Shown: positions 9,137 to 18,332 of the stretch, piece by piece
Layout: each line of letters begins with the position of its first letter
Position numbering within the stretch: position 1 is the stretch's first letter
Position numbers and translations under genes: made by a program
The notes under the pieces: generated by a model
Told to the model about the DNA's origin: nothing
Seen by the model: the letters and a program-made list of their open reading frames with translations, nothing else
Database searches by the model: none
Assembly (NCBI GenBank): GCA_022709365.1
Contig: JAKLIY010000034.1
Location: forward strand, 1-44,544
Source: Pseudomonadota bacterium
Lineage (GTDB): Bacteria; Pseudomonadota; Gammaproteobacteria; Competibacterales; Competibacteraceae
Direction of reading: 5' to 3'
DNA: 44,544 bases

Positions 9137-9661
9137 ATGATGCGCGATCTACTGACCAAAGCCGCCCAGATTCAACTGGTGATCTTCGACGTGGACGGCG
9201 TCCTGACCGATGGTTGCCTCTATCTGGGCAACGACGGCAATGAATTTAAAGCCTTTCATATCCGCGACGGCCAGGGCGTCAAGATGTTGCTGGAGAGCGG
9301 CGTAGAAATCGCCATCATCTCCGGACGCCGCGCCGCTTCCGTCGAGCGACGCATGAGCGATCTGGGCATCCGCTACGCCTATCTGGGCGTCGACGACAAG
9401 CTGGCAGCGTTTCACAGTCTGCTGGCGCGGCTCGGCCTGACCGCCGAACAGGTCGCCTATGTCGGCGACGATCTCATCGATCTACCGGTGATGACCCAAG
9501 TGGGTCTGGCCATCGCCGTGCAGGACGCTGATCCTTTCGTCAAACAGCACGCTCATTGGCAAACGCCCAGTCCGGGGGGGCGCGGCGCCGCCCGCGATGT
9601 CTGCGAGTTGCTGCTGGAAGCGCGGGGTCAATTGGCCGATCTGCGGAGCCGTTATCTTTGA
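9137..9661 (+). CDS. kdsC: Kdo-8-phosphate phosphatase
   Basis: HAD-superfamily phosphatase that dephosphorylates Kdo 8-phosphate to Kdo. The nucleophile motif FDVDGVLTDG lies near residues 17-26. SGRRAASVERRM with its Ser/Arg, and GDDLIDLPVM near the C-terminus, complete the HAD set. There are two adjacent ATGs, at 9137 and 9140. A CTGGGAG ribosome binding site at 9125-9131 suits either, giving 174-175 residues, normal for capless tetrameric KdsC. A longer frame reaching back into kdsD is rejected because it starts in coding sequence without a ribosome binding site. Overlaps lptC by one base. Confidence 0.95.
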   Translation: MMRDLLTKAAQIQLVIFDVDGVLTDGCLYLGNDGNEFKAFHIRDGQGVKMLLESGVEIAIISGRRAASVERRMSDLGIRYAYLGVDDKLAAFHSLLARLGLTAEQVAYVGDDLIDLPVMTQVGLAIAVQDADPFVKQHAHWQTPSPGGRGAARDVCELLLEARGQLADLRSRYL

Positions 9662-10251
9662 TGCTGCCGCCCGGCGTCACCGTTCGCGGCCTCCTGTCCC
9701 TGACGGGACTGGCGCTGCTAGCCGGCCTGAGTTATGGCCTGTTGCGCTGGGTGGTGTCCGAATTGCATGAACCCGCCCCGGCGGAAAGCCAGGAACCGGT
9801 GCTGATCATCGAACGGTTTCGCGCGGTACGCCTGAATATCGCTGGCCAACGGCAATCGATCATCGAAGCGCCCCGACTGGCGCAATTACCCAACAATCTG
9901 GGAACGCGCATCGAGCAGCCAGTGCTGGACTGGTATCAGCCGGATGGTCAAACCCGCGAGTGGCGCTTGGAGGCTGAACAGGGCTGGGTGGCCGCGGATC
10001 AGCAGTCCGTGCGTCTGGAAGGCGAGGTAAAAATGGTGCGCACCGCCGACAGCGGCAAACCGCCCATGACCATTACCACCCGTGACGTGTTGGTGCGACC
10101 CGACGAACATTACGCCGAAACTGCCGCCCCCACCCGGGCGGTGACTCCCGATGGCGAATTCCGGGCGGTCGGCGTCCGCGCTTGGCTCGATCAGGAGCGG
10201 CTGGAACTGCTTTCCGAAGTCAGAGGTGTTTATGAATCTCCCAAACCGTAG
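9661..10251 (+). CDS. lptC: LptC, inner-membrane LPS export protein
   Basis: Bitopic protein linking LptB2FG to the periplasmic LptA bridge. The start at 9661 overlaps the kdsC stop (TGATG) and gives 196 residues. An N-terminal membrane helix occupies about residues 8-27, followed by a periplasmic beta-jellyroll. Sequence conservation is weak, as usual for LptC, but the YQPDGQTREWRLEAEQGWV segment and the kdsC-lptC-lptA-lptB order identify it. The stop lies inside the lptA coding region, a 20-base overlap. Confidence 0.9.
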   Translation: MLPPGVTVRGLLSLTGLALLAGLSYGLLRWVVSELHEPAPAESQEPVLIIERFRAVRLNIAGQRQSIIEAPRLAQLPNNLGTRIEQPVLDWYQPDGQTREWRLEAEQGWVAADQQSVRLEGEVKMVRTADSGKPPMTITTRDVLVRPDEHYAETAAPTRAVTPDGEFRAVGVRAWLDQERLELLSEVRGVYESPKP

Positions 10252-10753
10252 ATTCGGCTGGATGTTGGCGCTGGCGCTGGTTCCGCCGCTGGCCGTCGCC
10301 TTGCCGGAAGACCGCAACCAGCCGATTCAACTGGAAGCCAATCGCGGTCAAATCGACCAGAAAACCGGCGTCAGCGTCTATGAAGGCAACGTCATTATCA
10401 GCCAGGGTTCCATGCGGCTGAACGCCGACGTTGCGACCATTCATGTCAAGGATGGCGGTTTTCAGCGCATGGAGGCGACCGGCAATCCGGTCAACCTGCG
10501 CTACCGCCCCACCGCTGACAAACCGGAGATTATCGGCGTGAGCCAACGGGTGGAATACGATGTCGCCAGCGCCAAGGTCATCATGAGCGGCAACGCCCGA
10601 TTGACCCAGGGGCAGGATGTGTTCACCGGCGACCGGGTGGAATACGATCTCAAAAGCGACGTGGTGCGGGCGCGCGGCGCAGGCGATAATGGCCGCATCC
10701 AATTCACCATTCAACCCCGGGCGCAAGACGCCGCGCCAGCCAGGAAACCCTGA
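10232..10753 (+). CDS. lptA: LptA, periplasmic LPS transport protein
   Basis: Forms the OstA/LptA-domain bridge that carries LPS across the periplasm. The start at 10232 has an AGAGGTG ribosome binding site at 10222-10228 inside the end of lptC. It gives 173 residues with a signal peptide cut after about VAL-A near residue 23. The family motifs [35 protein letters not shown] and [13 protein letters not shown] are readable. It lies two bases ahead of lptB. A longer frame starting at 10151 would remove the N-terminal signal peptide and is rejected. Confidence 0.94.
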   Translation: MNLPNRRFGWMLALALVPPLAVALPEDRNQPIQLEANRGQIDQKTGVSVYEGNVIISQGSMRLNADVATIHVKDGGFQRMEATGNPVNLRYRPTADKPEIIGVSQRVEYDVASAKVIMSGNARLTQGQDVFTGDRVEYDLKSDVVRARGAGDNGRIQFTIQPRAQDAAPARKP

Positions 10754-10755
10754 GC

Positions 10756-11481
10756 ATGGCGCAACTGGTTGCTCACGAAATCGTCAAACGCTACCGCAAG
10801 CGGGTGGTGGTGGACGCCGCCTCGCTGACGGTTGGCAGTGGCGAAGTCGTCGGTTTGCTGGGGCCGAACGGAGCGGGCAAGACCACCAGTTTCTACATGA
10901 TGGTCGGGCTGATTCATTGCGACGAGGGCCGAGTGTTGCTCGATGACCAGGACCTGACCCACCTGCCCATGCACGCCCGGGCGCGATTGGGAGTTAGCTA
11001 TTTGCCGCAGGAACCCTCGGTGTTCCGGCGCTTGAGCGTTCTGGACAACGTGCTGGCGATTCTGGAAACCCGCCGTGACCTTTCCCGCGCTGATCGCCGG
11101 GCGCAGGCCGAAGAACTGTTGCATGAACTGCACGTCGGCCATTTGCAGAACAACCTCGGTATCAGCCTGTCGGGCGGTGAACGCCGCCGGGTGGAAATCG
11201 CCCGGGCGCTGGCGGCTAACCCGGCGTTTATCCTGCTGGATGAACCCTTCGCCGGCGTCGATCCCTTGTCGGTCCTGGATATCCAGCGCATCATCAGCCA
11301 TCTCTGCGAACGCAAGATCGGCGTATTGATTACCGATCACAACGTCCGCGAGACCCTGGGGATTTGTGACCGCGCCTATATTCTCAACGAAGGCCGGGTC
11401 ATCGCCGAGGGCGATCCCGCCGCCATTCTTGCCAACCAGCAAGTTCGCCAGGTCTATCTGGGCGAATCCTTCCAGTTATGA
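10756..11481 (+). CDS. lptB: LptB, LPS export ATPase
   Basis: ABC ATPase of LptB2FG, which extracts LPS from the inner membrane. It is 241 residues, the normal length. Walker [10 protein letters not shown] near 35-43, Q-loop [16 protein letters not shown], signature [15 protein letters not shown], Walker [14 protein letters not shown] and switch His in TDHNVRETL are all present. The SVFRRLSV sequence after the Q-loop distinguishes LptB from branched-chain amino-acid ATPases. A 103-base gap separates it from rpoN. Confidence 0.97.
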   Translation: MAQLVAHEIVKRYRKRVVVDAASLTVGSGEVVGLLGPNGAGKTTSFYMMVGLIHCDEGRVLLDDQDLTHLPMHARARLGVSYLPQEPSVFRRLSVLDNVLAILETRRDLSRADRRAQAEELLHELHVGHLQNNLGISLSGGERRRVEIARALAANPAFILLDEPFAGVDPLSVLDIQRIISHLCERKIGVLITDHNVRETLGICDRAYILNEGRVIAEGDPAAILANQQVRQVYLGESFQL

Positions 11482-11584
11482 GCGGCGCTGCGTGATCTGT
11501 CATCTTTCCTCTACCATAACGCCTAAAACCCGCTAGGATTATGGGCAGCTTTAACTCTACGGATCGACGCCAAATCCCACCGTT

Positions 11585-13048
11585 ATGAGACAGTCATTGC
11601 AGCTTCGCTTGGGTCAACAACTGACGATGACCCCCCAGTTGCAGCAGGCGATTCGCCTCCTGCAATTGTCCAGCCTGGATTTACAAACCGAGATTCAGTC
11701 GCTGCTCGATTCCAACCTGATGCTGGAACGCGCTGACGAACTCCAGGAAGTAACGGTGCAGCCGGAAACCCAGGCCGCCCAGACGGCTGCGGACGCCAGT
11801 GCTGAGACGGAAATGAACACCGCCACGACCGATAATCTGCCGGACGAATTGCCGGTGGACAGCGCTTGGGAAGATATCTACGAATCCTATGATGGGGCCA
11901 CCAGCTACTCGCGCGGTGAAGACGAAGACTGGGATCCTTACGAGCGCTATTCAGGCGCTAGCGAATCCCTGCGCGATTATCTGTACTGGCAGATGCGGCT
12001 GACCCCGTTTAATGAGCGGGAACTGGCGATAGCAACGGCCATCATCGACGCGATCAGCGAGTCCGGCTATCTGAGCCTGCCGCTGGAGGAGCTTTGTCAG
12101 GGCGTGCAGAATGAGTTTCCGGTGACCCTGGCGGAAGCTGAAGCGGTGCTCAAACTGATCCAGCACTTCGATCCTCAGGGGGTCGCCGCCCGCAGTCCCG
12201 CCGAATGCCTGCTGCTGCAACTGGAATTATTGCCTGAAGATACCCCTTGGCTGGCCGATGCGCGCTGGCTGGTTGAACATCACCTGGACATGCTCGCTGA
12301 CCGGGATTTCAACGGCCTGATGCGTCGACTCAAAGTCACGCGCGAGGCGTTGCAGGGCATCATCAGTCTGATCCAGTCGCTCAATCCGCACCCCGGCACC
12401 CGTTTGTCCAGCGACGCACCGCAGTATGTGACGCCGGATGTGCTGGTCTACCGCCAGCGCCAGGCATGGCGGGTGGAATTAAATCCCGAGAACACTCCCA
12501 AGCTGCGCATTAACGCCCGTTACGCGGCTCTGGCGCGGCGCTCTGCGCAAAGCAGCGATGCGGATTGTCTGAAAAATCACTTGCAGGAAGCCCGCTGGTT
12601 CTTGAAAAGCCTGCAAAATCGCAACGAGACCCTGCTCAAGGTCGCAACCTGCATCGTCGAGCGTCAGCGGGATTTTCTCGAGCACGGCGACGAATACATG
12701 AAGCCATTGATTCTGCGCGACATCGCCGAAACCCTGGGTATGCATGAATCCACGATCTCGCGCGTGACGACCCAGAAGTATATGCATACGCCGCGCGGCA
12801 TCTATGAGTTAAAATACTTCTTCTCCAGCCACGTCGGTACCAGCGACGGTGGCGAATGCTCTTCCACCGCCATCCGCGCTATGATCCGTAAGCTGATTCA
12901 GGCCGAGGATCCCGGTAAACCCCTCAGTGATGACAAGATCGCCAAACTGCTCGGAACCGAGGGTATTCAAGTAGCCCGCCGGACGGTGGCAAAATACCGG
13001 GAAGCGATGACTATTCCATCGTCTTCGGATCGTAAACGCCTCGTCTGA
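11585..13048 (+). CDS. rpoN: RNA polymerase sigma-54 factor
   Basis: Directs RNA polymerase to -24/-12 promoters that need AAA activators. The 487 residues show a glutamine- and leucine-rich region I (LGQQLTMTPQLQQAIRLLQ near 10-28), an acidic region II (EDEDWDPYERY), the core-binding region, the helix-turn-helix (HESTISRVTTQKYMHTPRG near 390-408) and the RpoN box ARRTVAKYRE near residue 467. It is followed by hpf and ptsN, the usual partners. The ATG at 11585 has no strong ribosome binding site. The 103-base gap upstream could hold its own promoter, but I could not fix one. Confidence 0.97.
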   Translation: MRQSLQLRLGQQLTMTPQLQQAIRLLQLSSLDLQTEIQSLLDSNLMLERADELQEVTVQPETQAAQTAADASAETEMNTATTDNLPDELPVDSAWEDIYESYDGATSYSRGEDEDWDPYERYSGASESLRDYLYWQMRLTPFNERELAIATAIIDAISESGYLSLPLEELCQGVQNEFPVTLAEAEAVLKLIQHFDPQGVAARSPAECLLLQLELLPEDTPWLADARWLVEHHLDMLADRDFNGLMRRLKVTREALQGIISLIQSLNPHPGTRLSSDAPQYVTPDVLVYRQRQAWRVELNPENTPKLRINARYAALARRSAQSSDADCLKNHLQEARWFLKSLQNRNETLLKVATCIVERQRDFLEHGDEYMKPLILRDIAETLGMHESTISRVTTQKYMHTPRGIYELKYFFSSHVGTSDGGECSSTAIRAMIRKLIQAEDPGKPLSDDKIAKLLGTEGIQVARRTVAKYREAMTIPSSSDRKRLV

Positions 13049-13108
13049 ACGGACGGGGATTCCTGCTTTCACTTCTTACCGAAAAAGACCTCCAGCCAGG
13101 AGTCGATG

Positions 13109-13432
13109 ATGCAAATCAAACTGAGCGGACACCATGTGGAAATTACCCAGGCGCTGCACGATTATGTGCATGATAAGCTGGAGCGCATCGAACGGCATTT
13201 CGATAACGTAACCAGCATGCAGGTGATTCTGAGCGTGGAAAAACTGCGGCAAAAAGCCGAAGCGACTCTCCATGTGGCCGGCAATGAAATTTTCGCCGAC
13301 GCCGTCGATGAAGATCTCTACGCAGCGATCGACGCCCTTAGCGACAAGCTGGACCGTCAAATCAAAAAGTACAAGGAAAAAATGACGGAGAAACATCGCG
13401 GCGAGAAGGCGCGCGATTATCCTGAGTCCTGA
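13109..13432 (+). CDS. hpf: Short ribosome hibernation promoting factor
   Basis: Binds the 30S decoding region and helps form inactive 100S ribosomes in stationary phase. With the start at 13109 it has 107 residues, the short HPF form without a dimerisation tail. The beginning MQIKLSGHHVEITQALHDYV aligns well with E. coli HPF. An in-frame ATG three bases earlier (13106) is only 3 bases from the CAGGAG site; 13109 gives better spacing (6). The protein is highly charged at the C-terminus (KKYKEKMTEKHRGEKARD). It lies between rpoN and ptsN as in E. coli. Confidence 0.95.
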   Translation: MQIKLSGHHVEITQALHDYVHDKLERIERHFDNVTSMQVILSVEKLRQKAEATLHVAGNEIFADAVDEDLYAAIDALSDKLDRQIKKYKEKMTEKHRGEKARDYPES

Positions 13433-13454
13433 TCTGAGCGACGCGAGTGCGGCC

Positions 13455-13928
13455 ATGATTATTACCGACCTGATCACCCGTGAGCGGATCGTGTGTGACA
13501 GCGAAGTAACCAGCAAAAAACGGGTCATCGAGGTCTTGAGCGAACGACTGGCCACCGGGCAGGCCGATTTAATGGCGCGCCCGATCTTCGACAGTCTGAT
13601 TGGCCGCGAGCGTCTGGGGAGTACCGGTCTGGGCCATGGGGTCGCCTTGCCTCATGGTCGATTCAGCCAGAGCCAACAAGCGATCGGCGCGTTTATCAAA
13701 CTTCGCAAGGGCGTGGATTTCGACGCCATTGACCGACAACCGGTTGATCTCGTGTTCGGATTGCTGGTGCCCGATCATTACACGGACGAACATCTCAAGA
13801 TTCTGGCTTACCTGGCGGAAATGTTCAGCGACCGGGCTTTTTGTCAGCAGTTGCGGGATGCTGACTCCAACCAAGCGCTCTATGAGCGGCTCAGCGCGTG
13901 GCAACCTGCCAAGCCGACCCCGCCATGA
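13455..13928 (+). CDS. ptsN: EIIA-Ntr, nitrogen-related PTS protein
   Basis: Regulatory PTS EIIA of the mannitol/fructose fold, phosphorylated by NPr. In other proteobacteria it controls K+ transport, nitrogen and PHA metabolism. The 157 residues hold the phosphorylation site in GVALPHGR at His67 and FGLLVPDHYTDEHLKILAYLAEMF near 96-119. No transport domain is attached, so the role is regulatory. The stop overlaps the hprK ATG by four bases (ATGA). Confidence 0.95.
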   Translation: MIITDLITRERIVCDSEVTSKKRVIEVLSERLATGQADLMARPIFDSLIGRERLGSTGLGHGVALPHGRFSQSQQAIGAFIKLRKGVDFDAIDRQPVDLVFGLLVPDHYTDEHLKILAYLAEMFSDRAFCQQLRDADSNQALYERLSAWQPAKPTPP

Positions 13929-14869
13929 GTCGCCCGTTAAGCGCCCAGGCAGTTTTTCAGGGTCTGGAAACCGTTCTGGACTTGCGCTGGGTCGGTGGGC
14001 AGGCTGGATCGGCGCGAATTCTTTGGTTGCCCACCGAGGCCGGTGCCTCCTTTTTTGGGCGGCTGAACTGGATTCATCCGCCCCGCCTGCAAGTGCTGGG
14101 CGCTGAGGAAAACGTGTTTTTGCAGTCCCTGGCGCTTCCGGTTCGGGAAGCGCTCGTCCGCCAATTTGTGGGGCCAACCAGTGGGACCGTTCTGGTCTGC
14201 GGTGATCTTGATCGGGCCGTGGCGCTGCGCCCCTATGCTGAAGAAGCCGGTGCGCCGCTCTGGCAGACTCCCATCACGCCAGCGATTGTTCTGGAGCGCC
14301 TTGATCACTATCGCCACAGCCTGGAGGCGTCCACCGTGGTACATGGCGAGTTGCTGGAGGTGTTCGGGCTAGGGGTGCTGATCACCGGCGGCAGCGGCAT
14401 TGGCAAGAGCGAGTTGGCCCTGGAGCTGATTAGTCGCGGCCATCGGCTGATCGCTGACGATACGCCAAGCCTGACCCGGGTGGCGCCCGATGTCCTGGAA
14501 GGGACCTGTCCACCGACGCTCTGCGACCTGCTGGAAGTTCGCGGACTGGGCATCCTTAATATCCGCCGCATGTTCGGCGACAGCGCTATTAAGCGTAACA
14601 AGCGGATCCGGTTGATTCTGCATTTGATCCAGCAGGAAAAAATCGTGCCGCCCGCTGAAGCTCGCCTGCGGGGCTTGCGCGATCACCGGGTGATTCTGGG
14701 CGTCGGGGTGCCGGTGATCACCCTGCCGATTGCGCCGGGCCGTAATCTGGCGGTGCTACTGGAATGCGCCGTGCGCGATCATATCCTGCGGCTGAACGGC
14801 TACCATGCCGAGGAAGATATGATGGCGCGGATGACCCGGATCATGGCGGAGGCTGCGTCGTGCGCATAA
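13925..14869 (+). CDS. hprK: HPr kinase/phosphorylase
   Basis: Phosphorylates HPr/NPr on Ser46 using ATP or PPi and removes the phosphate by phosphorolysis. The start at 13925 overlaps ptsN and gives 314 residues. His140 (HGELLEVFGLGVLITGG) precedes the Walker A GGSGIGKSE (near 155-163); RGHRLIADD and the HprK signature EVRGLGILNIRRMFG follow. Its likely target, the downstream ptsO product, carries Ser46. E. coli lacks hprK; the ptsN-hprK-rapZ order resembles betaproteobacteria. It overlaps rapZ by 10 bases. Confidence 0.95.
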   Translation: MSRPLSAQAVFQGLETVLDLRWVGGQAGSARILWLPTEAGASFFGRLNWIHPPRLQVLGAEENVFLQSLALPVREALVRQFVGPTSGTVLVCGDLDRAVALRPYAEEAGAPLWQTPITPAIVLERLDHYRHSLEASTVVHGELLEVFGLGVLITGGSGIGKSELALELISRGHRLIADDTPSLTRVAPDVLEGTCPPTLCDLLEVRGLGILNIRRMFGDSAIKRNKRIRLILHLIQQEKIVPPAEARLRGLRDHRVILGVGVPVITLPIAPGRNLAVLLECAVRDHILRLNGYHAEEDMMARMTRIMAEAASCA

Positions 14870-15720
14870 TCATCGTCAGTGGATTGTCCGGATCCGGCAA
14901 AACCATCGCCCTGCAAACGCTGGAAGATCTGGATTGCTACTGCGTCGATAACCTGCCGTTCAAGCTGATTGGACCGCTGGCCCAGGAAATTCTCACCGCC
15001 AGCGCAACCTTGCCACCCACCGTGGCGGTGGGCGTGGACGCCCGCAATTTTTTCGACGAACTGAGCCAGTTTCCCGCAATGCTCGCTGAACTGCGCGCCA
15101 GCGGCCTCCGGGTGGAGGTGCTGTTTTTGCAGGCCGACGATGAAATATTGTTGAAGCGCTACAGTGAGACCCGTCGCCGCCATCCGCTGGATTTGGGCAA
15201 CGTCCCGCTGCGGGAAGCGATCCATCATGAACGGCAATTGCTGGGGCCGGTGGTGGCCTGCGCGGATTTGATTGTGGACACCAGCGATACGAATCTTTAC
15301 CAGTTACGCGAACTGATCCGCGCCCGGGTGCATGATACGCCGGGTGAAGCGATGTCGTTATTGTTCGAGTCCTTCGGCTTTAAGAATGGCGTGCCGTCCG
15401 CCGCCGATTTCATGTTCGATGTCCGTTGTCTACCCAATCCGCATTGGGAGCTGCTGCTGCGCCCGCTGACCGGGCAGGATCAACCGGTGATCGATTTCCT
15501 GACTCGCCATGCGGAAGTGATGATGATGGTCGACGATTTGTGTCGATTTCTGGAGGCGTGGCTGCCGCATTTTGAAACCAGCGACCGGAGCTATTTGACC
15601 GTGGCCATTGGCTGTACCGGCGGCCAGCATCGCTCGGTGTTTATCGCCGAGGTGCTAGGGCGGCATTTCAGCGCGATCCGTCGCCATGTCATGGTTCGCC
15701 ATCGGGAACTCAAATCGTGA
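14860..15720 (+). CDS. rapZ: RapZ, RNase adapter and GlcN6P sensor
   Basis: RapZ binds glucosamine-6-phosphate and small RNAs and targets GlmZ to RNase E in E. coli. The GTG at 14860 gives 286 residues (E. coli 284). It starts VRIIIVSGLSGSGK with the Walker A GLSGSGKT at about 8-15. CVDNLPFKL follows, then FLTRHAEVMMMVDDLCRF and the C-terminal GCTGGQHRSVFIAE. A longer ATG frame at 14764 lies inside hprK and adds unrelated residues, so it is rejected. Overlaps the 3' end of hprK. Confidence 0.94.
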   Translation: MRIIIVSGLSGSGKTIALQTLEDLDCYCVDNLPFKLIGPLAQEILTASATLPPTVAVGVDARNFFDELSQFPAMLAELRASGLRVEVLFLQADDEILLKRYSETRRRHPLDLGNVPLREAIHHERQLLGPVVACADLIVDTSDTNLYQLRELIRARVHDTPGEAMSLLFESFGFKNGVPSAADFMFDVRCLPNPHWELLLRPLTGQDQPVIDFLTRHAEVMMMVDDLCRFLEAWLPHFETSDRSYLTVAIGCTGGQHRSVFIAEVLGRHFSAIRRHVMVRHRELKS

Positions 15721-15752
15721 AGGAAACCGGGATCAAGCTCAGGTAGACCGGG

Positions 15753-16022
15753 ATGTTGAAACGGGACATTCTCATTATTAACAAACTGGGGCTGCATGCT
15801 CGCGCCGCCGCCAAGTTCGTGACCCTGGCATCCGGATTCGACGCCGAGATTCGCTTGCTGCGCGATGGGCGCGAGGTCAATGGCAAGAGTATCATGGGGG
15901 TCATGATGCTGGCGGCCGCCTGTGGGACCCGGCTGGAACTGTGCGCCAGTGGTCCTGAAGCCGAGCAGGCGCTGGCGCATCTGGAAGCATTGATTCTGCG
16001 CCGTTTTGATGAAGACGAGTGA
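15753..16022 (+). CDS. ptsO: NPr/HPr phosphocarrier protein
   Basis: Phosphocarrier between enzyme I and EIIA-Ntr. It is 89 residues. Catalytic His15 lies in LGLHARAAAKF and regulatory Ser46 in NGKSIMGVMML; both are the exact textbook positions. The protein can therefore receive phosphate from the downstream enzyme I (His15) and from HprK (Ser46). It is called NPr rather than sugar-PTS HPr because it sits with ptsN and rapZ and no sugar EIIBC is in the window, but the sequence alone does not rule out a dual role. Confidence 0.93.
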   Translation: MLKRDILIINKLGLHARAAAKFVTLASGFDAEIRLLRDGREVNGKSIMGVMMLAAACGTRLELCASGPEAEQALAHLEALILRRFDEDE

Positions 16023-16032
16023 GAGAGGCTCC

Positions 16033-17787
16033 ATGCCGTTTTCGCTACATGGCATCGGGGTTTCACGGGGTTATGCAATCGGCAGAACCTATCTGCTGCA
16101 GCGCAACCAGCCGGAAATCACCGAATATACGATCCCCGACAACATTGTCGAGGATGAGGTCCGGCGTTTTCTCAACAGTCTGGACATGGCTCGGCGGCAG
16201 TTGCAGGACATCCGGGGTCGGGTGCCCGCGACGGCGCCGGGCGATATTGCCGCCTTCATCGACACTCACTTGTTGATGTTGCAGGACGCCTCTTTCACGG
16301 AAGCGCCGATCCATTTAATCCGTTCACGCCGTTGCAACGCCGAATGGGCGCTGAAAATCCAGCACGATCTGCTAGTCCAGGTATTCGAACAGATGGACGA
16401 TCCCTACCTGCGCACCCGCAAGGATGACGTTGACCACGTAGTACGCCGGGTGCAGCGTATCCTGGTGACCGACGATCCAGCCTATCTGAGCGATCCTGAC
16501 TATACTGAACTGGCGTCCAGTCGACTGGAGGGGCGGGTCATCGTCGCGGATGATCTGACGCCTGCGGACACCATCCTCATGCAGCATCAGGGGGTGCAGG
16601 CCTTTGTGACCGAGTATGGCGGCCCGTTATCCCACACCGCCATTCTGGCGCGCAGCCTGGGCATTCCAGCCGTCGTCGGCGCCCGCAACGCCCGCAGTTA
16701 TCTGGGGCATGATGAACCGGTCATCGTGGATGGCCGTCAGGGGATCATTCTAGTCGGGCTGGATGAGCGAATTCTGCGCTATTACCGCCATAAGCAACGG
16801 GAGGAACGCCGGCAACAGCGCGAATTGAACAAGCTCAAGGGCAAGCCGGCGATCACCCGCGATGGGGTCACTATTAGCCTGTACGCTAACATTGAACTGC
16901 CCGAGGATGCCGCGGCGGTGCGGGATGTCGCGGCTGACGGGGTTGGTCTGTATCGGACCGAATTTCTGTTCATGAACCGCGCCGATTTCCCCGACGAGGA
17001 GGAGCATTTAGCGTCCTACCTGCATGTGATCAAGACCCTGGAAGGCTGTCCGATCATCATTCGTACAGCGGACCTCGGCGCCGACAAACAGTTGGACAGC
17101 GGACGCAGCGGGCAGGTGTGCACCAATCCGGCGATGGGTTTGCGGGCGATTCGCATGTGCCTGAAGGATTTGGGAATGTTTCGCCCGCAGTTACGGGCCA
17201 TCCTGCGGGCCTCGGCGCATGGGCCGGTGCGGATGATGATTCCGATGCTGTCCTCGATCCAGGAAGTGTTCCAGGTTTTGAAACTGGTGGAGGAAACGAA
17301 GCAGGAATTGCGCGAGCGGGGTCTGGCGTTCGACGAGCGTCTGCCGGTCGGTGGGATGATTGAAGTCCCGGCGGCGGCGGTGTGCGCGGACCAGTTCGCC
17401 CGTTATATGGATTTTCTGTCGATTGGCACCAACGATCTGATTCAGTACACGCTGGCAATTGACCGGGTCGATGATGAAGTGAACTATCTCTTTGATCCCT
17501 TGCATCCGGCGGTGCTGGCGTTGATCCATCACACCATTCGCGCCGGGCAGAAGGCCAGTATCCCGGTGAGCCTGTGCGGGGAGATGGCCGGCGATTCCCG
17601 CTATACCCGATTGCTGCTGGGATTGGGTCTGACCGAGTTCAGTATGCATCCGACCGGTCTGCTGGAGATCAAAAAAGTCATCCAGAACAGTATGGTTAGC
17701 GAGTTGAACGCTACGGTTCGTCGCCTGCTGCGGACCACCGACGCTGAAAAGTATGCCGAAATTCTCAAAGACATCGCGCAGAATTAG
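16033..17787 (+). CDS. ptsI: Phosphoenolpyruvate-protein phosphotransferase (enzyme I)
   Basis: Takes phosphate from PEP and gives it to HPr/NPr. The start at 16033 follows a GAGAGAGG site and gives 584 residues. Active His201 is in GGPLSHTAILARS, the PEP-binding barrel carries GVGLYRTEFLFM and IGTNDLIQYTLAIDR, and the C-terminal Cys is in VSLCGEMAGD. There is no N-terminal GAF domain, so it is of PtsI rather than PtsP (EI-Ntr) type, although its operon is of nitrogen-PTS type. An upstream in-frame ATG (16006) lies inside ptsO and is rejected. Confidence 0.95.
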   Translation: MPFSLHGIGVSRGYAIGRTYLLQRNQPEITEYTIPDNIVEDEVRRFLNSLDMARRQLQDIRGRVPATAPGDIAAFIDTHLLMLQDASFTEAPIHLIRSRRCNAEWALKIQHDLLVQVFEQMDDPYLRTRKDDVDHVVRRVQRILVTDDPAYLSDPDYTELASSRLEGRVIVADDLTPADTILMQHQGVQAFVTEYGGPLSHTAILARSLGIPAVVGARNARSYLGHDEPVIVDGRQGIILVGLDERILRYYRHKQREERRQQRELNKLKGKPAITRDGVTISLYANIELPEDAAAVRDVAADGVGLYRTEFLFMNRADFPDEEEHLASYLHVIKTLEGCPIIIRTADLGADKQLDSGRSGQVCTNPAMGLRAIRMCLKDLGMFRPQLRAILRASAHGPVRMMIPMLSSIQEVFQVLKLVEETKQELRERGLAFDERLPVGGMIEVPAAAVCADQFARYMDFLSIGTNDLIQYTLAIDRVDDEVNYLFDPLHPAVLALIHHTIRAGQKASIPVSLCGEMAGDSRYTRLLLGLGLTEFSMHPTGLLEIKKVIQNSMVSELNATVRRLLRTTDAEKYAEILKDIAQN

Positions 17788-17848
17788 CGCTCTGTGGAAA
17801 GCATCAGCTTTTCAAGTCGGCGGTGAGTGCTTGCCCCGTTTTGTGGAT

Positions 17849-18319
17849 TCAGCAACGAGCGCTCCGCCCAATCGCCGCCCGCGCCAGCGTGTCCACCCGC
17901 TCATTCTCGGGATGGCCGTTATGGCCGCGCACCCATTGCCATTCGACCTGGTGCGAACTTAGCGCGGATTCCAGCCGTTGCCAGAGATCGACATTCTTGA
18001 CCGGCTGGCGGTCGGCAGTTTTCCAACCGCGCCGTTTCCACGCGGCCAGCCATTCCGTTATGCCCTTCATGACATACTGGCTGTCGGTGTAAATGCGCAC
18101 GCGCATTGGCCGCTTTAACGCCTCCAGCCCGTGAATGACCGCCAACATCTCCATGCGATTGTTCGTGGTCGCCGGTTCGCCGCCGGATAATTCCCGTTCC
18201 CGCGCTCGGTAGCGCAGCAATACTGCCCAGCCGCCCGGACCCGGATTCCCCGAACAGGCGCCATCCGTGAACAGCATGACCCGGTCATTCCCGGAAAAAT
18301 CGGTGGTTTGATCGTTCAA
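17849..18319 (-). CDS. rnhA: Ribonuclease HI
   Basis: Degrades the RNA strand of RNA-DNA hybrids. The 156-residue frame opens at a TTG (18319). The catalytic set is complete: Asp in [17 protein letters not shown], Glu in [16 protein letters not shown], Asp in [11 protein letters not shown] and Asp in [10 protein letters not shown]. An ATG at 18277 is another possible start, but it would leave only three residues before the catalytic TDG segment. The start therefore remains uncertain. It converges with ptsI, 61 bases between the stops. Confidence 0.94.
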   Translation of the reverse strand: MNDQTTDFSGNDRVMLFTDGACSGNPGPGGWAVLLRYRARERELSGGEPATTNNRMEMLAVIHGLEALKRPMRVRIYTDSQYVMKGITEWLAAWKRRGWKTADRQPVKNVDLWQRLESALSSHQVEWQWVRGHNGHPENERVDTLARAAIGRSARC

Positions 18320-18332
18320 CGGTATTTTTACT

